A DNA stretch of 64,000 nt, from contig NW_027477582.1 in assembly GCF_051020955.1 (NCBI RefSeq), positions 1 through 64,000 of the forward strand. Direction: 5' to 3'. Origin of the DNA: Megalopta genalis (Eukaryota > Arthropoda > Insecta > Hymenoptera > Halictidae). Positions 13,301-26,256 of this stretch are shown here, in pieces; positions within the stretch are counted from its first letter, which is position 1; the number at the start of each line of letters is the position of its first letter. Under the pieces are notes generated by a model. That model did not search any database, was not told the origin of the DNA, and saw only the letters and a program-made list of their open reading frames with translations. Position numbers and translations under genes: made by a program.

Positions 13301-14186
13301 GTTAAATCGTATGTTTCGCGTGAATTTCAAGCTGATTCGTGTATTTCGCATGAATCTGAAGCTAAATTGATCATTTCGCATGAATTTGAAGCTAAATCGT
13401 TTGCTTCAAATCGCTATTTCGCAAGAATTTAAAACGGAATCGTGTTTATCGTATGATATTGAAGTTAAATCGTTCGTTTCGTCTGAATTTGCACCTAATT
13501 CGTGTATTTCACATGAATCTGAAGCTAAATTGTTCATTTCGCATAAATTTGAAGCAAAATCGTTTATTTAAAATCGCTATTTCGCACGAATTTGAATCGA
13601 GATCGTGTATATCGCATGATATTGAAGTATGATCGTTTGTTTCGTCTGAATTTGCAGCTAATTCGTGTATTTCACATGAATCTGAAGCTAAATTGTTCAT
13701 TTCGCATAAATTTGAAGCAAAATCGATTATTTAAAATCGTTATTACGCACGAATTTGAAGCGAAATCGTGTGTTTCGCATGATATTGAAGCTAAATCGCT
13801 TGTATCGCGTGGATTTAAATCTAGATCGTTTAATTCGAATTAATTTGAAGCTAAACTGTTCATTTGGCATGAATTTGAAGCTAAATCGTTTGTTTAAAAT
13901 CGCTATTTCGCACGAATTTCAATCGAAATCGTGTATATCGCATGATATTGAAGTAAGATCGTTTGTTTCGTGTGAATTTGAAGCTAATTCGTGTATTTCA
14001 CACGAATCTGAAGTTAAATGGTCTATATCGCATGAATTGGAAGCTAAATCGTATGTTTCGCGTTGATTTAAATCTAGATCGTGTAATTCGAATTAATTTG
14101 AAGCTAAACTGTTCATTTGGCATGAATTTGAAGCTAAATCGTTTGTTTAAAATCGCTAATTTGCACGAATTTCAATCGAAATCGTG

Positions 14187-15260
14187 TGTTCGCATGAATT
14201 TGAAGCTAAATCGTATGTTTCGCGTTGATTTAAAGCTAATTCGTGTATTTCGCATGAATCCGAAGCTAAATTGTTCATTTCGCATGAATTTGAAGCAAAA
14301 TCGATTACTTAAAATCGTTATTTCGCACGAATTTGAAGCGAAATCGTGCTGTTTCGCATGATATTGTAGCTAAATCGTATGTTTCGCGTGAATTTGAAGC
14401 TGATTCGTGTATTTCCGCATGAATCTGAAGCTAAATTGATCATTTCGCATAAATTTGAAACTAAATCGTTTGTTTAAAACCGCTATTTCGCAAGAATTTA
14501 AAGCGAAATCGTGTATGTCGCATGATATTGAAGTTAAATCGTTTGTCTCGTCTGAATTTGCAGCTAATTCGTGTATTTCACATGTATCTGAAGTTAAATT
14601 GTTCATACCCGCATGAATTTGAAGCTAAATCGTTTGTTTCGCGTGGATTTAAAGCTAGATCGTGTAATTCGAATTAATTTGAAGCTAAACTGTTCATTTG
14701 GCATGAATTTGAAGCTAAATCGTTTGTTTAAAATCGCTATTTTGCACGAATTTCAATCGAAATCGTGTGTTTAGCATGATATTGAAGCTAAATCGTATGT
14801 TTCGCGTTGATTTAAAGCTAATTCGTGTATTTCGCATGAATCCGAAGCTAAATTGTTCATTTCGCATGAATTTGAAGCAAAATCGATTATTTAAAATCGT
14901 TATTTCGCACGAATTTGAAGCGAAATCGTGTGTTTCGCATGATATTGTAGCTAAATCGTATGTTTCGCGTGAATTTGAAGCTCATTCGTGTATTTCGCAT
15001 GAATCTGAAGCTAAATTGATCATTTCGCATAAATTTGAAGCTAAATCGTTTGTTTAAAACCGCTATTTCGCAAGAATTTAAAGCGAAATCGTGTATGTCG
15101 CATGATATTGAAGTTAAATCGATTGTCTCGTCTGAATTTGCAGCTAATTCGTGTATTTCACATGTATCTGAAGTTAAATTGTTCATATCGCATGAATTTG
15201 AAGCTAAATCGTTTGTTTCGCGTGGATTTAAATCTATATCGTGTAATTCCGAATTAATTT
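14187..15260 (+). repeat. Block A stretch with clustered one-base indels
   Basis: Within about 1 kb several units carry single-base changes of length that are rare elsewhere. One T is missing in GTGTGTTCGC near 14190. Extra C bases occur in CGTGCTGTTTCGC near 14349, ATTTCCGCATG near 14415, CATACCCGCATG near 14608 and GTAATTCCGAATT near 15249. Otherwise the units are ordinary 163-bp and 253-bp forms. The cluster may be true mutation in a poorly homogenised patch or consensus error in the assembly. Confidence 0.7.
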
Positions 15261-16679
15261 GAAACTAAACTGTTCATTTGGCATGAATTTGAAGCTAAAT
15301 CGTTTGTTTAAAATCGCTATTTTGCACGAATTTCAATCGAAATCGTGTTTTTCGCATGATATTGAAGCTAAATCGTATGTTTCGCGTTGATTTAAAGCTA
15401 ATTCGTGTATTTCGCATGAATCTGAGCTAAATTGCTCATGTCGCATGAATTTGAAGCTAAATAGTTTCTTTAAAATCGCTATTTCGCACAAATTTCAATC
15501 GAAATCGTGTGTTTCGCATGATATTGAGGGTAAAACGTTTGTTTCGTGTGAATTTGAAGCTAATTCGTGTATTTCGCATGTATCCGAAACTAAATTGTAC
15601 TTTTCGCATGAATTTGAAGGTAAATCGTTTGTTTAAAATCGCTATTTCGCACGAATTTGAATCGAGATCGTGTATATCGCATGAATATTGAAGTAAAATC
15701 GTTTGTTTCGTCTGAATTTGCAGCTAATTCGTGTATTTCACATGAATCTGAAGTTAAATTGTTCATATCGCATGAATTTGAAGCTAAATCGCTTGTTTCG
15801 CGTGGATTTAAATCTAGATCGTGTAATTCGAATTAATTTGAAGCTAAACTGTTCATTTGGCATGAATTTGAAGCTAAATCGGTTGTTTAAAATCGCTATT
15901 TCGCACGAATTTTAATCGAGATCGTGTATATCGCATGATATTGAAGTAAGATCGTTTGTTTCGTCTGAATTTGCAGCTAATTCGTGTATTTCACATGAAT
16001 CTGAAGCTAAATTGTTCATTTCGCATAAATTTGAAGCAAAATCGATTATTTAAAATCGTTATTACGCACGAATTTGAAGCGAAATCGTGTGTTTCGCATG
16101 ATATTGAAGCTAAATCGCTTGTTTCGCGTGGATTTAAATCTAGATCGTGTAATTCGAATTAATTTGAAGCTAAACTGTTCATTTGGCATGAATTTGAAGC
16201 TAAATCGTTTGTTTAAAATCGCTATTTTGCACGAATTTCAATCGAGATCGTGTATATCGCATGATATTGAAGTAAGATCGTTTGTTTCGTCTGAATTTGC
16301 AGCTAATTCGTGTATTTCACACGAATCTGAAGCTAAATTGTTCATTTCGCATAAATTTGAAGCAAAATCGTTTATTTAAAATCGCTATTTCGCACGAATT
16401 TGAATCGAGATCGTGTATATCGCATGATATTGAAGTAAGATCGTTTGTTTCGTCTGAATTTGCAGCTAATTCGTGTATTTCACACGAATCTGAAGTTAAA
16501 TGGTCTATATCGCATGAATTGGAAGCTAAATCGTATGTTTCGCGTTGATTTAAATCTAGATCGTGTAATTCGAATTAATTTGAAGCTAACTGTTCATTTG
16601 GCATGAATTTGAAGCTAAATCGTTTGTTTAAAATCGCTATTTTGCACGAATTTCAATCGAAATCGTGTGTTTCGCATGA

Positions 16680-18520
16680 TATTGAAGCTAAATCGTATGT
16701 TTCGCGTGAATTTGAAGCTGATTGATTTATTTCGCATGAATCTGAACCCAAATTGTTCATTTCGCATTAATCTGAAGATAAATCGTTTGTTTAAAATCGC
16801 TATTTCGCACGAAATTGAAACGACATCGTGTGTTTCGCATGATATTGAAGCTAAATCGTATGTATCGCGTTGATTTAAAGCTGATTCGTGTATTTCGCAT
16901 GAATCTGAAGCTAAATTGTTCATTTCGCATAAATTTGAAGCTAAACCGTTCGATTAAAACCGCTATTTCGCACTAATTTGAAGCGAAATCGTGTGTTTCG
17001 CTTGACATTGGAGCTAAATCGTATGTTTCGCGTTGATTTAAAGCTAATTCGTGTATTTCGTATGAATCTGAAGCTAAACTGATCATATCGCATGAATTTG
17101 AAGCAAAATCGTTTGTTTAAAATCGCAATTTCGCACGAATTTCAATCGAAATCGTTTATATCGCATGACATTGAAGTTAAATCGTTTGTTTCGTGTGAAT
17201 TTGAAGCTAATTCGTCTATTTCGCATGAATCTGAAGCTAAATTGTTCATTTCGCATGAATTTGAAGCAAAATTGTTTGTTTAAAATCGCTATTTCGCAAG
17301 AATTTGAAACGAAATCGTGTGTTTCGCATAATATTGGAGCTAAATCGTATGTTTCGCGTTGATTTAAAGCTAATTCGTGTATTTCGCATGAATCTGAAGC
17401 TAAATTGTTCATTTCGCATGAATTTGAAGCTAAATCCGTTGTTTAAAATCGCTATTTCGCAAGAATTTAAAACGAAATCGTGTATATCGCATGATATTGA
17501 AGCTAAATCGTATGTTTCGCGTTGATTTAAAGCTAGTTCGTCTATTTCGCATGAATCTGAAGCTAAATTGTTCATTTCGCATGAATTGAAGCTAAATCGA
17601 TTATTTAAAATCGTTATTACGCACGAATTTGAAGCGAAATCATGTGTTTCGCATGATATTGGAGCTAAATCGTATGTTTCGCGTGAATTTGAAGCTGATT
17701 GATTTATTTCGCATGAATCTGAACCCAAATTGTTCATTTCGCATTAATCTGAAGATAAATCGTTTGTTTAAAATCGCTATTTCGCACGAATTTGAAACGA
17801 CATCGTGTGTTTCGCATGATATTGAAGCTAAATCGTATGTATCGCGTTGATTTAAAGCTGATTCGTGTATTTCGCATGAATCTGAAGCTAAATTGTTCAT
17901 TTCGCATAAATTTGAAGCTAAACCGTTCGATTAAAACCGCTATTTCGCACTAATTTGAAGCGAAATCGTGTGTTTCGCTTGACATTGGAGCTAAATCGTA
18001 TGTTTCGCGTTGATTAAAGCTAATTCGTGTATTTCGTATGAATCTGAAGCTAAACTGATCATATCGCATGAATTTGAAGCAAAATCGTTTGTTTAAAATC
18101 GCATTTCGCACGAATTTCAATCGAAATCGTTTATATCGCATGATATTGAAGTTAAATCGTTTGTTTCGTGTGAATTTGAAGCTAATTCGTCTATTTCGCA
18201 TGAATCTGAAGCTAAATTGTTCATTTCGCATGAATTTGAAGCAAATTGTTTGTTTAAAATCGCTATTTCGCAAGAATTTGAAGCGAAATCGTGTGTTTCG
18301 CATAATATTGGAGCTAAATCGTATGTTTCGCGTTGATTTAAAGCTAATTCGTGTATTTCGCATGAATCTGAAGCTAAATTGTTCATTTCGCATGAATTTG
18401 AAGCTAAATCCGTTGTTTAAAATCGCTATTTCGCAAGAATTTAAAACGAAATCGTGTATATCGCATGATATTGAAGCTAAGTCGTATGTTTCGCGTTGAC
18501 TTAAAGCTAGTTCGTCTATT
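16680..18520 (+). repeat. 977-bp tandem duplication (about six pentamers per copy)
   Basis: Copy 1 is about 16680-17656 and copy 2 about 17657-18520 (shorter at its right end). The offset falls from 977 to 974 through three one-base deletions in copy 2: GTTGATTAAAGC near 18013, ATCGCATTTCG near 18103 and GAAGCAAATTG near 18243. Six times 163 is 978. Private variants such as AACCGTTCGATTAAAACC, GCTTGACATTGGAG and GCATAATATTGG appear in both copies. Confidence 0.85.
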
Positions 18521-18566
18521 TCGCATGAATCTGAAGCTAAATTGTTCATTTCGCATAAATTTGAAG

Positions 18567-18960
18567 CTAAATCGTTTGTTTAATATCGCTATTTCGCACG
18601 AATTTCAATCGAAATCGTGTATATCGCATGATATTGAAGCTATATCGTATGTTTCGCGTGAATTTGAAGCTGATTGGTGTATTTCGCATGAATCTGAAGC
18701 TAAATTGATCATTTCGCATAAATTTGAAGCTAAATCGTTTGTTTAAAACCGCTATTTCGCAAGAATTTAAAGCGAAATCGTGTATGTCGCATGATATTGA
18801 AGTCAAATCGTTAGTCTCGTCTGAATTTGCAGCTAATTCGTGTATTTCTCATGAATCTGAAGTTAAATTGTTCATATCGCATGAATTTGATGCTAAATCG
18901 TTTGTTTCGCGTGGATTTAAAGCTAGATCGTGTAATTCGAATTAATTTGAAGCTAAACTG
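18567..18960 (+). repeat. Segment repeated at +1644 bp
   Basis: The segment recurs at 20211-20604. Both copies have GTTTAATATCGC, GAAGCTATATCGTATG, GCTGATTGGTG, GTATGTCGCATG and GTCTCGTCTGAATTTG. A third related copy lies near 26452. The copies differ at a few single bases, for example TTAGTCTCG at 18811 against TTTGTCTCG in the later ones. Confidence 0.78.
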
Positions 18961-19779
18961 TTCATTTGGCATGAAGTTGAAGCTAAATCGTTTGTTTAAA
19001 ATCGCTATTTCGCACCAATTTGAATCGCGATCGTGTATATCGCATGATATTGAAGTTAAATCGTTTGTTTCGTCTGAATTTGCAGCTAATTCGTGTATTT
19101 CACATGAATCTGAAGTTAAATTGTTCATATCGCATGAATTTGAAGCTAAATCGTTTGTTTCGCGTGGATTTAAATATATTTCGTGTAATTCGAATTAATT
19201 TGAAACTAAACTGTTCATTTGGCATGAATTTGAAGCTAATCGTTTGTTTAAAATCGCTATTTTGCACGAATTTCAATCGAAATCGTGTTTTTCGCATGAT
19301 ATTGAAGCTAAATCGTATGTTTCGCGTTGATTTAAAGCTAATTCGTGTATTTCGCATGAATCTGAAGCTAAATTGTTCATTCGCATAAATTTGAAGCAAA
19401 ATCGATTATTTAAAATCGTTATTACGCACGAATTTGAAGCGAAATCGTGTGTTTCGCATGATATTGAAGCTAAATCGCTTGTTTCGCGTGGATTTAAATC
19501 TAGATCGTGTAATTCGAATTAATTTGAAGCTAAACTGTTCATTTGGCATGAATTTGAAGCTAAATCGTTTGTTTAAAATCGCTATTTTGCACGAATTTCA
19601 ATCGAAATCGTGTGTTTCGCATGATATTGGGCTAAATCGTATGTTTCGCGTTGATTTAAAGCTAATTCGAGTATTTCCCATGAATCTGAAGCTAAATTGT
19701 TCATTTAGCATGAATTTGAAGCTAAATCGTTTGCTTCAAATCGCTATTTCGCAAGAATTTAAAGCGAAATCGTGTTTGT

Positions 19780-20385
19780 CGCATGATATTGAAGTCAAAT
19801 CGTTTGTCTCGTCTGAATTTGCACCTAATTCGTGTATTTCACATGAATCTGAAGCTAAATTATTCATTTCGCATAAATTTGAAGCAAAATCGTTTATTTA
19901 AAATCGCTATTTCGCAAGAATTTAAAACGAAATCGTGTATATCGCATGATATTGAAGCTAAATCGTATGTTTCGCGTTGATTTAAAGCTAGTTCGTCTAT
20001 TTCGCATGAATCTGAAGCTAAATTGTTCATTTCGCATGAATTTGAAGCTAAATCGATTATTTAAAATCGTTATTACGCACGAATTTGAAGCGAAATCATG
20101 TGTTTCGCATGATATTGGAGCTAAATCGTATGTTTCGCGTGAATTTGAAGCTGATTCATGTATTTCGCATGAATCTGAAGCTAAATTGTTCATTTCGCAT
20201 AAATTTGAAGCTAAATCGTTTGTTTAATATCGCTATTTCGCACGAATTTCAATCGAAATCGTGTATATCGCATGATATTGAAGCTATATCGTATGTTTCG
20301 CGTGAATTTGAAGCTGATTGGTGTATTTCGCATGAATCTGAAGCTAAATTGATCATTTCGCATAAATTTGAAGCTAAATCGTTTG
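19780..20385 (+). repeat. Segment repeated at +4105 bp
   Basis: The segment recurs at 23885-24490. Shared variants include AAATTATTCATTTCG, GCTAGTTCGTCTATTTCG, GTTATTACGCACG and AATCATGTGTTTCGC inside a block A context. The copies diverge near 20388/24493, where one enters a 43-mer (TTTAAAACCGC) and the other continues TTTCGCGTGG. The breakpoint lies in a shared GTTT. Confidence 0.78.
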
Positions 20386-23300
20386 TTTAAAACCGCTATT
20401 TCGCAAGAATTTAAAGCGAAATCGTGTATGTCGCATGATATTGAAGTCAAATCGTTTGTCTCGTCTGAATTTGCAGCTAATTCGTGTCTTTCTCATGAAT
20501 CTGAAGTTAAATTGTTCATATCGCATGAATTTGAAGCTAAATCGTTTGTTTCGCGTGGATTTAAAGCTAGATCGTGTAATTCGAATTAATTTGTAGCTAA
20601 ACTGTTCATTTGGCATGAATTTGAAGCCGAATCGTTTGTTAAAACCGCTATTTTGCACGAATTTCAATCGAAATCGTGTGTTTCGCATGATATTGAAGCT
20701 AAATCGTATGTTTCGCGTGAATTTGAAGCTGATTGGTTTATTTCGCATAGATCTGAACCCAAATTGTTCATTTCGCATTAATCTGAAGATAAATCGTTTG
20801 TTTAAAATCGCTATTTCGCACGAATTTGAAACGACATCGTGTGTTTCGCATGATATTGAAGCTAAATCATATGTATCGCGTTGATTTAAAGCTAATTCGT
20901 CTATTTCGCATGAATCTGAAGCTAAATTGTTCATTTCGCAGGAATTTGAAGCTAAATCGATTATTTAAAATCGTTATTTCGCACGAATTTGAAGCGAAAT
21001 CGTGTGTTTCGCATGATATTGGGGCTAAATCGTATGTTTCGCGTTGATTTAAAGCTGATTCGTGTATTTCGCATGAATCTGAAGTCAAATTGTTCATTTC
21101 GCATAAATTTGAAGCTAAACCGTTCGATTAAAACCGCTATTTCGCACTAATTTGAAGCGAAATCGTGTGTTTCGCTTGACATTGGAGCTAAATCGTATGT
21201 ATCGCGATGATTTAAAGCTAATTCGTGTATTTCGCATGAATCTGAATCTAAACTGTTCATATCGCATGAATTTGAAGCAAAATCGTTTGTTTTAAATCGC
21301 AATTTCGCACGAATTTCATCGAAATCGTTTATATCACATGATATTGAAGTTAAATCGTTTGTTTCGTGTGAATTTGAAGCTAATTCGTCTATTTCGCATG
21401 AATCTGAAGCTAAATTGTTCATTTCGCATGAATTTGAAGCTAAATTGTTTGTTTAAAATCGCTATTTCGCAAGAATTTGAAGCGAAATCGTGTGTTTCGC
21501 ATGATATTGGAGCTAAATCGTATGTTTCGCGTTGATTTAAAGCTAATTCGTGTATTTCGCATGAATCTGAAGCTAAATTGTTCATTTCGCATGAATTTGA
21601 AGCTAAATAGTTTCTTTAAAATCGCTATTTCGCACGAATTTCAATCGAAATCGTGTGTTTCGTATGATATTGAAGGTAAAACGTTTGTTTCGTGTGAATT
21701 TGCAGCTAATCCGTGTATTTCACATGAATCTGAAGTTAAATTGTTCATATCGCATGAATTTGAAGTTAAATCGTTTGTGTCGCGTAGATTTAAATCTAGA
21801 TCGTGTAATTCGAATTAATTTGAAGCTAAACCGTTCATTTGGCATGAATTTGAAGCTAAATCGTTTGTTTAAAATCGATATTTTGCACGAATTTCAATCG
21901 AAATCGTGTGTTTCGCATGATATTGGGGCTAAATCGTATGTTTCGCGTTGATTTAAAGCTAATTCGAGTATTTCGCATGAATCTGAAGCTAAATTGTTCA
22001 TTTAGCATGAATTTGAAGCTAAATCGTTTGCTTCAAATCGCTATTTCGCAAGAATTTAAAACGAAATCGTGTTTATCGCATGATATTGAAGTTAAATCGT
22101 TCGTTTCGTCTGAATTTGCACCTAATTCGTGTATTTCACATGAATCTGAAGCTAAATTGTTCATTTCGCATAAATTTGAAGCAAAATCGTTTATTTAAAA
22201 TCGCTATTTCGCACGAATTTGAATCGAGATCGTGTATATCGCATGATATTGAAGTAAGATCGTTTGTTTCGTCTGAATTTGCAGCTAATTCGTGTATTTC
22301 ACACGAATCTGAAGTTAAATGGTCCATATCGCATGAATTGGAAGCTAAATCGTATGTTTCGCGTTGATTTAAATCTAGATCGTATAATTCGAATTAATTT
22401 GAAGCTAAACTGTTCATTTGGCATGAATTTGAAGCTAAATCGTTTGTTAAAATCGCTAATTTGCACGAATTTCAATCGAAATCGTGTGTTTCGCATGAAT
22501 TTGAAGCTAAATCGTATGTTTCGCGTTGATTTAAAGCTAATTCGTGTATTTCGCATGAATCTGAAGCTAAATTGTTCATTTTGCATGAATTTGAAGCAAA
22601 ATCGATTATTTAAAATCGTTATTTCGCACGAATTTGAAGCGAAATCGTGTGTTTCGCATGATATTGAAGTTAAATCGTTTGTTTCGATGGAATTTGAAGC
22701 TAATTCGTGTATTTCGCATGAATCTGAAGCTAAATTGTTCATTTCGCATGAATTTGAAGCTAAATCGTTTGTTTAAAATCGCTATTTCGCAAGAATTTGA
22801 AGTGAAATCGTGTGTTTCGCATGATATTGGAGCTAAATCGTATGTTTCGCGTTGATTTAAAGCTAATTCGTGTATTTCGCATGAATCTGAAGCTAAATTG
22901 TTCATTTCGCACGAATTTGTAGCTAAATAGTTTGTTTAAAATCTCTATTTCGCACGTATTTGAATCGAAATCGTGTGTTTCGCATGATATTGAAATTAAA
23001 TCGTTTGTTTCGTGTGAATTTGAAGCTAATTCGTGTATTTCGCACAAATCTGAAGCTTAATTGTTCATATCGCATGATTTGAAGCTAAATCGTAAGATTA
23101 AAATCGCTATTTCGCACGAATTTGAATCGAGATCGTGTATATCGCATGATATTGAAGTAAAATCGTTTGTTTCGTCTGAATTTGCAGCTAATTCGTGTAT
23201 TTCACATGAATCTGAAGTTAAATTGTTCATATCGCATGAATTTGAAGCTAAATCGTTTGTTTCGCGTGGATTTAAATCTAGATCGTGTAATTCGAATTAA

Positions 23301-25280
23301 TTTGAAGCTAAACTGTTCATTTGGCATGAATTTGAAGCTAAATCGTTTGTTTAAAATCGATATTTCGCACGAATTTCAATCGAAATCGTGTGTTTCGCAT
23401 GATATTTAGGCTAAATCGAATGTTTCGCGTTCATTTAAAGCTGATTCGTGTATTTCGCATGAATCTGAAGCTAAACTGTTCATTTCGCATGAATTTGAAG
23501 CTAAATCATTTGTTTAAAATCGCTATTTTGCACTAATTTCAATCGAAATCGTGTATATCGCATGATATTGAAGGTAAAACGTTTGTTTCGTGTGAATTTG
23601 AAGCTAATTCGTGTATTTCGCATGAATCCGAAACTAAATTGTACTTTTCGCATGAATTTGAAGCTAAATCGTTTGTTTAAAATCGCTATTTCGCACGAAT
23701 TTGAATCGAGATCGAGTATATCGCATGATATTGGGGCTAAATCGTATGTTTCGCGTTGATTTAAAGCTAATTCGAGTATTTCGCATGAATCTGAAGCTAA
23801 ATTGTTCATTTAGCATGAATTTGAAGCTAAATCGTTTGCTCCAAATCGCTATTTCGCAAGAATTTAAAACGAAATCGTGTTTATCGCATGATATTGAAGT
23901 TAAATCGTTCGTTTCGTCTGAATTTGCACCTAATTCGTGTATTTCACATGAATCTGAAGCTAAATTATTCATTTCGCATAAATTTGAAGCAAAATCGTTT
24001 ATTTAAAATCGCTATTTCGCAAGAATTTAAAACGAAATCGTGTATATCGCATGATATTGAAGCTAAATCGTATGTTTCGCGTTGATTTAAAGCTAGTTCG
24101 TCTATTTCGCATGAATCTGCAGCTAAATTGTTCATTTCGCATGAATTTGAAGCTAAATCGATTATTTAAAATCGTTATTACGCACGAATTTGAAGCGAAA
24201 TCATGTGTTTCGCATGATATTGGAGCTAAATCGTATGTTTCGCGTGAATTTGAAGCTGATTCATGTATTTCGCATGAATCTGAAGCTAAATTGTTCATTT
24301 CGCATAAATTTGAAGCTAAATCGTTTGTTTAATATCGCTATTTCGCACGAATTTCAATCGAAATCGTGTATATCGCATGATATTGAAGCTATATCGTATG
24401 TTTCGCGTGAATTTGAAACTGATTGGTGTATTTCGCATGAATCTGAAGCTAAATTGATCATTTCGCATAAATTTGAAGCTAAATCGTTTGTTTCGCGTGG
24501 ATTTAAAGCTAGATCGTGTAATTCGAATTAATTTGTAGCTAAACTGTTCATTTGGCATGAATTTGAAGCCGAATCGTTTGTTTAAAACCGCTATTTCGCA
24601 CGAATTTGAAGCGAAATCGTGTGTTTCGCATGATATTGGAGCTAAATCGTATGTTTCGCGTTGATTTAAAGCTAATTCGAGTATTTCGTATGAATCTGAA
24701 GCTAAATTGACCATTTCGCATGAATTTGAAGCAAAATCGATTATTTAAAATCGTTATTTCGCACGAATTTGGATCGAAATCGTGTATATCGCATGATATT
24801 GAAGCTAAATCGTATGTTTCGCGTGAATTTGAAGCTAATTCGTCTATTTCGCATGAATCTGAAGCTAAATTGGTCATTTCGCATAAATTTGAAGCTAAAT
24901 CGTTTGTTTAATATCGCTATTTCGCACGAATTTCAATCGAAATCGTGTATATCGCATGATATTGAAGGTAAAACGTTTGTTTCGTGTGACTTTGAAGCTA
25001 ATTCGTGTATTTCGCATGAATCCGAAACTAAATTGTACATTTCGCATGCATTTGAAGCTAAATCGTTTGTTTAAAATCGCTATTTCGCACGAATTTGAAT
25101 CGAGATCGTGTATATCGCATGATATTGAAGTAAAATCGTTTGTTTCGTCTGAATTTGCAGCTAATCCGTGTATTTCACATGAATCTGAAGTTAAATTGTT
25201 CATATCGCATGAATTTGAAGCTAAATCGTTTGTTTCGCGTGGATTTAAAGCTAGATCGTGTAATTCGAATTAATTTGAAG

Positions 25281-26256
25281 CTAAACTGTTCATTTGGCAT
25301 GAATTTGAAGCTAAATCGTTTGTTTAAAATCGCTATTTTGCACGAATTTCAATCGAAATCGTGTGTTTCGCATGATATTGAAGCTAAATCGTATGTTTCG
25401 CGTGAATTTGAAGCTGATTGATTTATTTCGCATGAATCTGAACCCAAATTGTTCATTTCGCATTAATCTGAAGATAAATCGTTTGTTTAAAATCGCTATT
25501 TCGCACGAATTTGAAACGACATCGTGTGTTTCGCATGATATTGAAGCTAAATCGTATGTATCGCGTTGATTTAAAGCTGATTCGTGTATTTCGCATGAAT
25601 CTGAAGCTAAATTGTTCATTTCGCATAAATTTGAAGCTAAACCGTTCGATTAAAACCGCTATTTCGCACTAATTTGAAGCGAAATCGTGTGTTTCGCTTG
25701 ACATTGGAGCTAAATCGTATGTTTCGCGTTGATTTAAAGCTAATTCGTGTATTTCGTATGAATCTGAAGCTAAACTGATCATATCGCATGAATTTGAAGC
25801 AAAATCGTTTGTTTAAAATCGCAATTTCGCACGAATTTCAATCGAAATCGTTTATATCGCATGATATTGAAGTTAAATCGTTTGTTTCGTGTGAATTTGA
25901 AGCTAATTCGTCTATTTCGCATGAATCTGAAGCTAAATTGTTCATTTCGCATGAATTTGAAGCAAAATTGTTTGTTTAAAATCGCTATTTCGCAAGAATT
26001 TGAAGCGAAATCGTGTGTTCCGCATAATATTGGAGCTAAATCGTATGTTTCGCGTTGATTTAAAGCTAATTCGTGTATTTCGCATGAATCTGAAGCTAAA
26101 TTGTTCATTTCGCATAAATTTGAAGCTAAATCCGTTGTTTAAAATCGCTATTTCGCAAGAATTTAAAACGAAATCGTGTATATCGCATGATATTGAAGCT
26201 AAATCGTCTGTTTCGCGTTGATTTAAAGCTAGTTCGTCTATTTCGCATGAATCTGA
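25281..26256 (+). repeat. Copy of 16585-17560 displaced by 8696 bp
   Basis: Close to 1 kb matches the earlier segment at a constant offset of 8696. It includes the variants GATTGATTTATTTCG, GAACCCAAATTG, GCATTAATCTGAAG, AACCGTTCGATTAAAACC and GCTTGACATTGGAG. The displacement is far greater than the local unit length, so blocks of several units have been copied or moved within the array. Confidence 0.82.
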
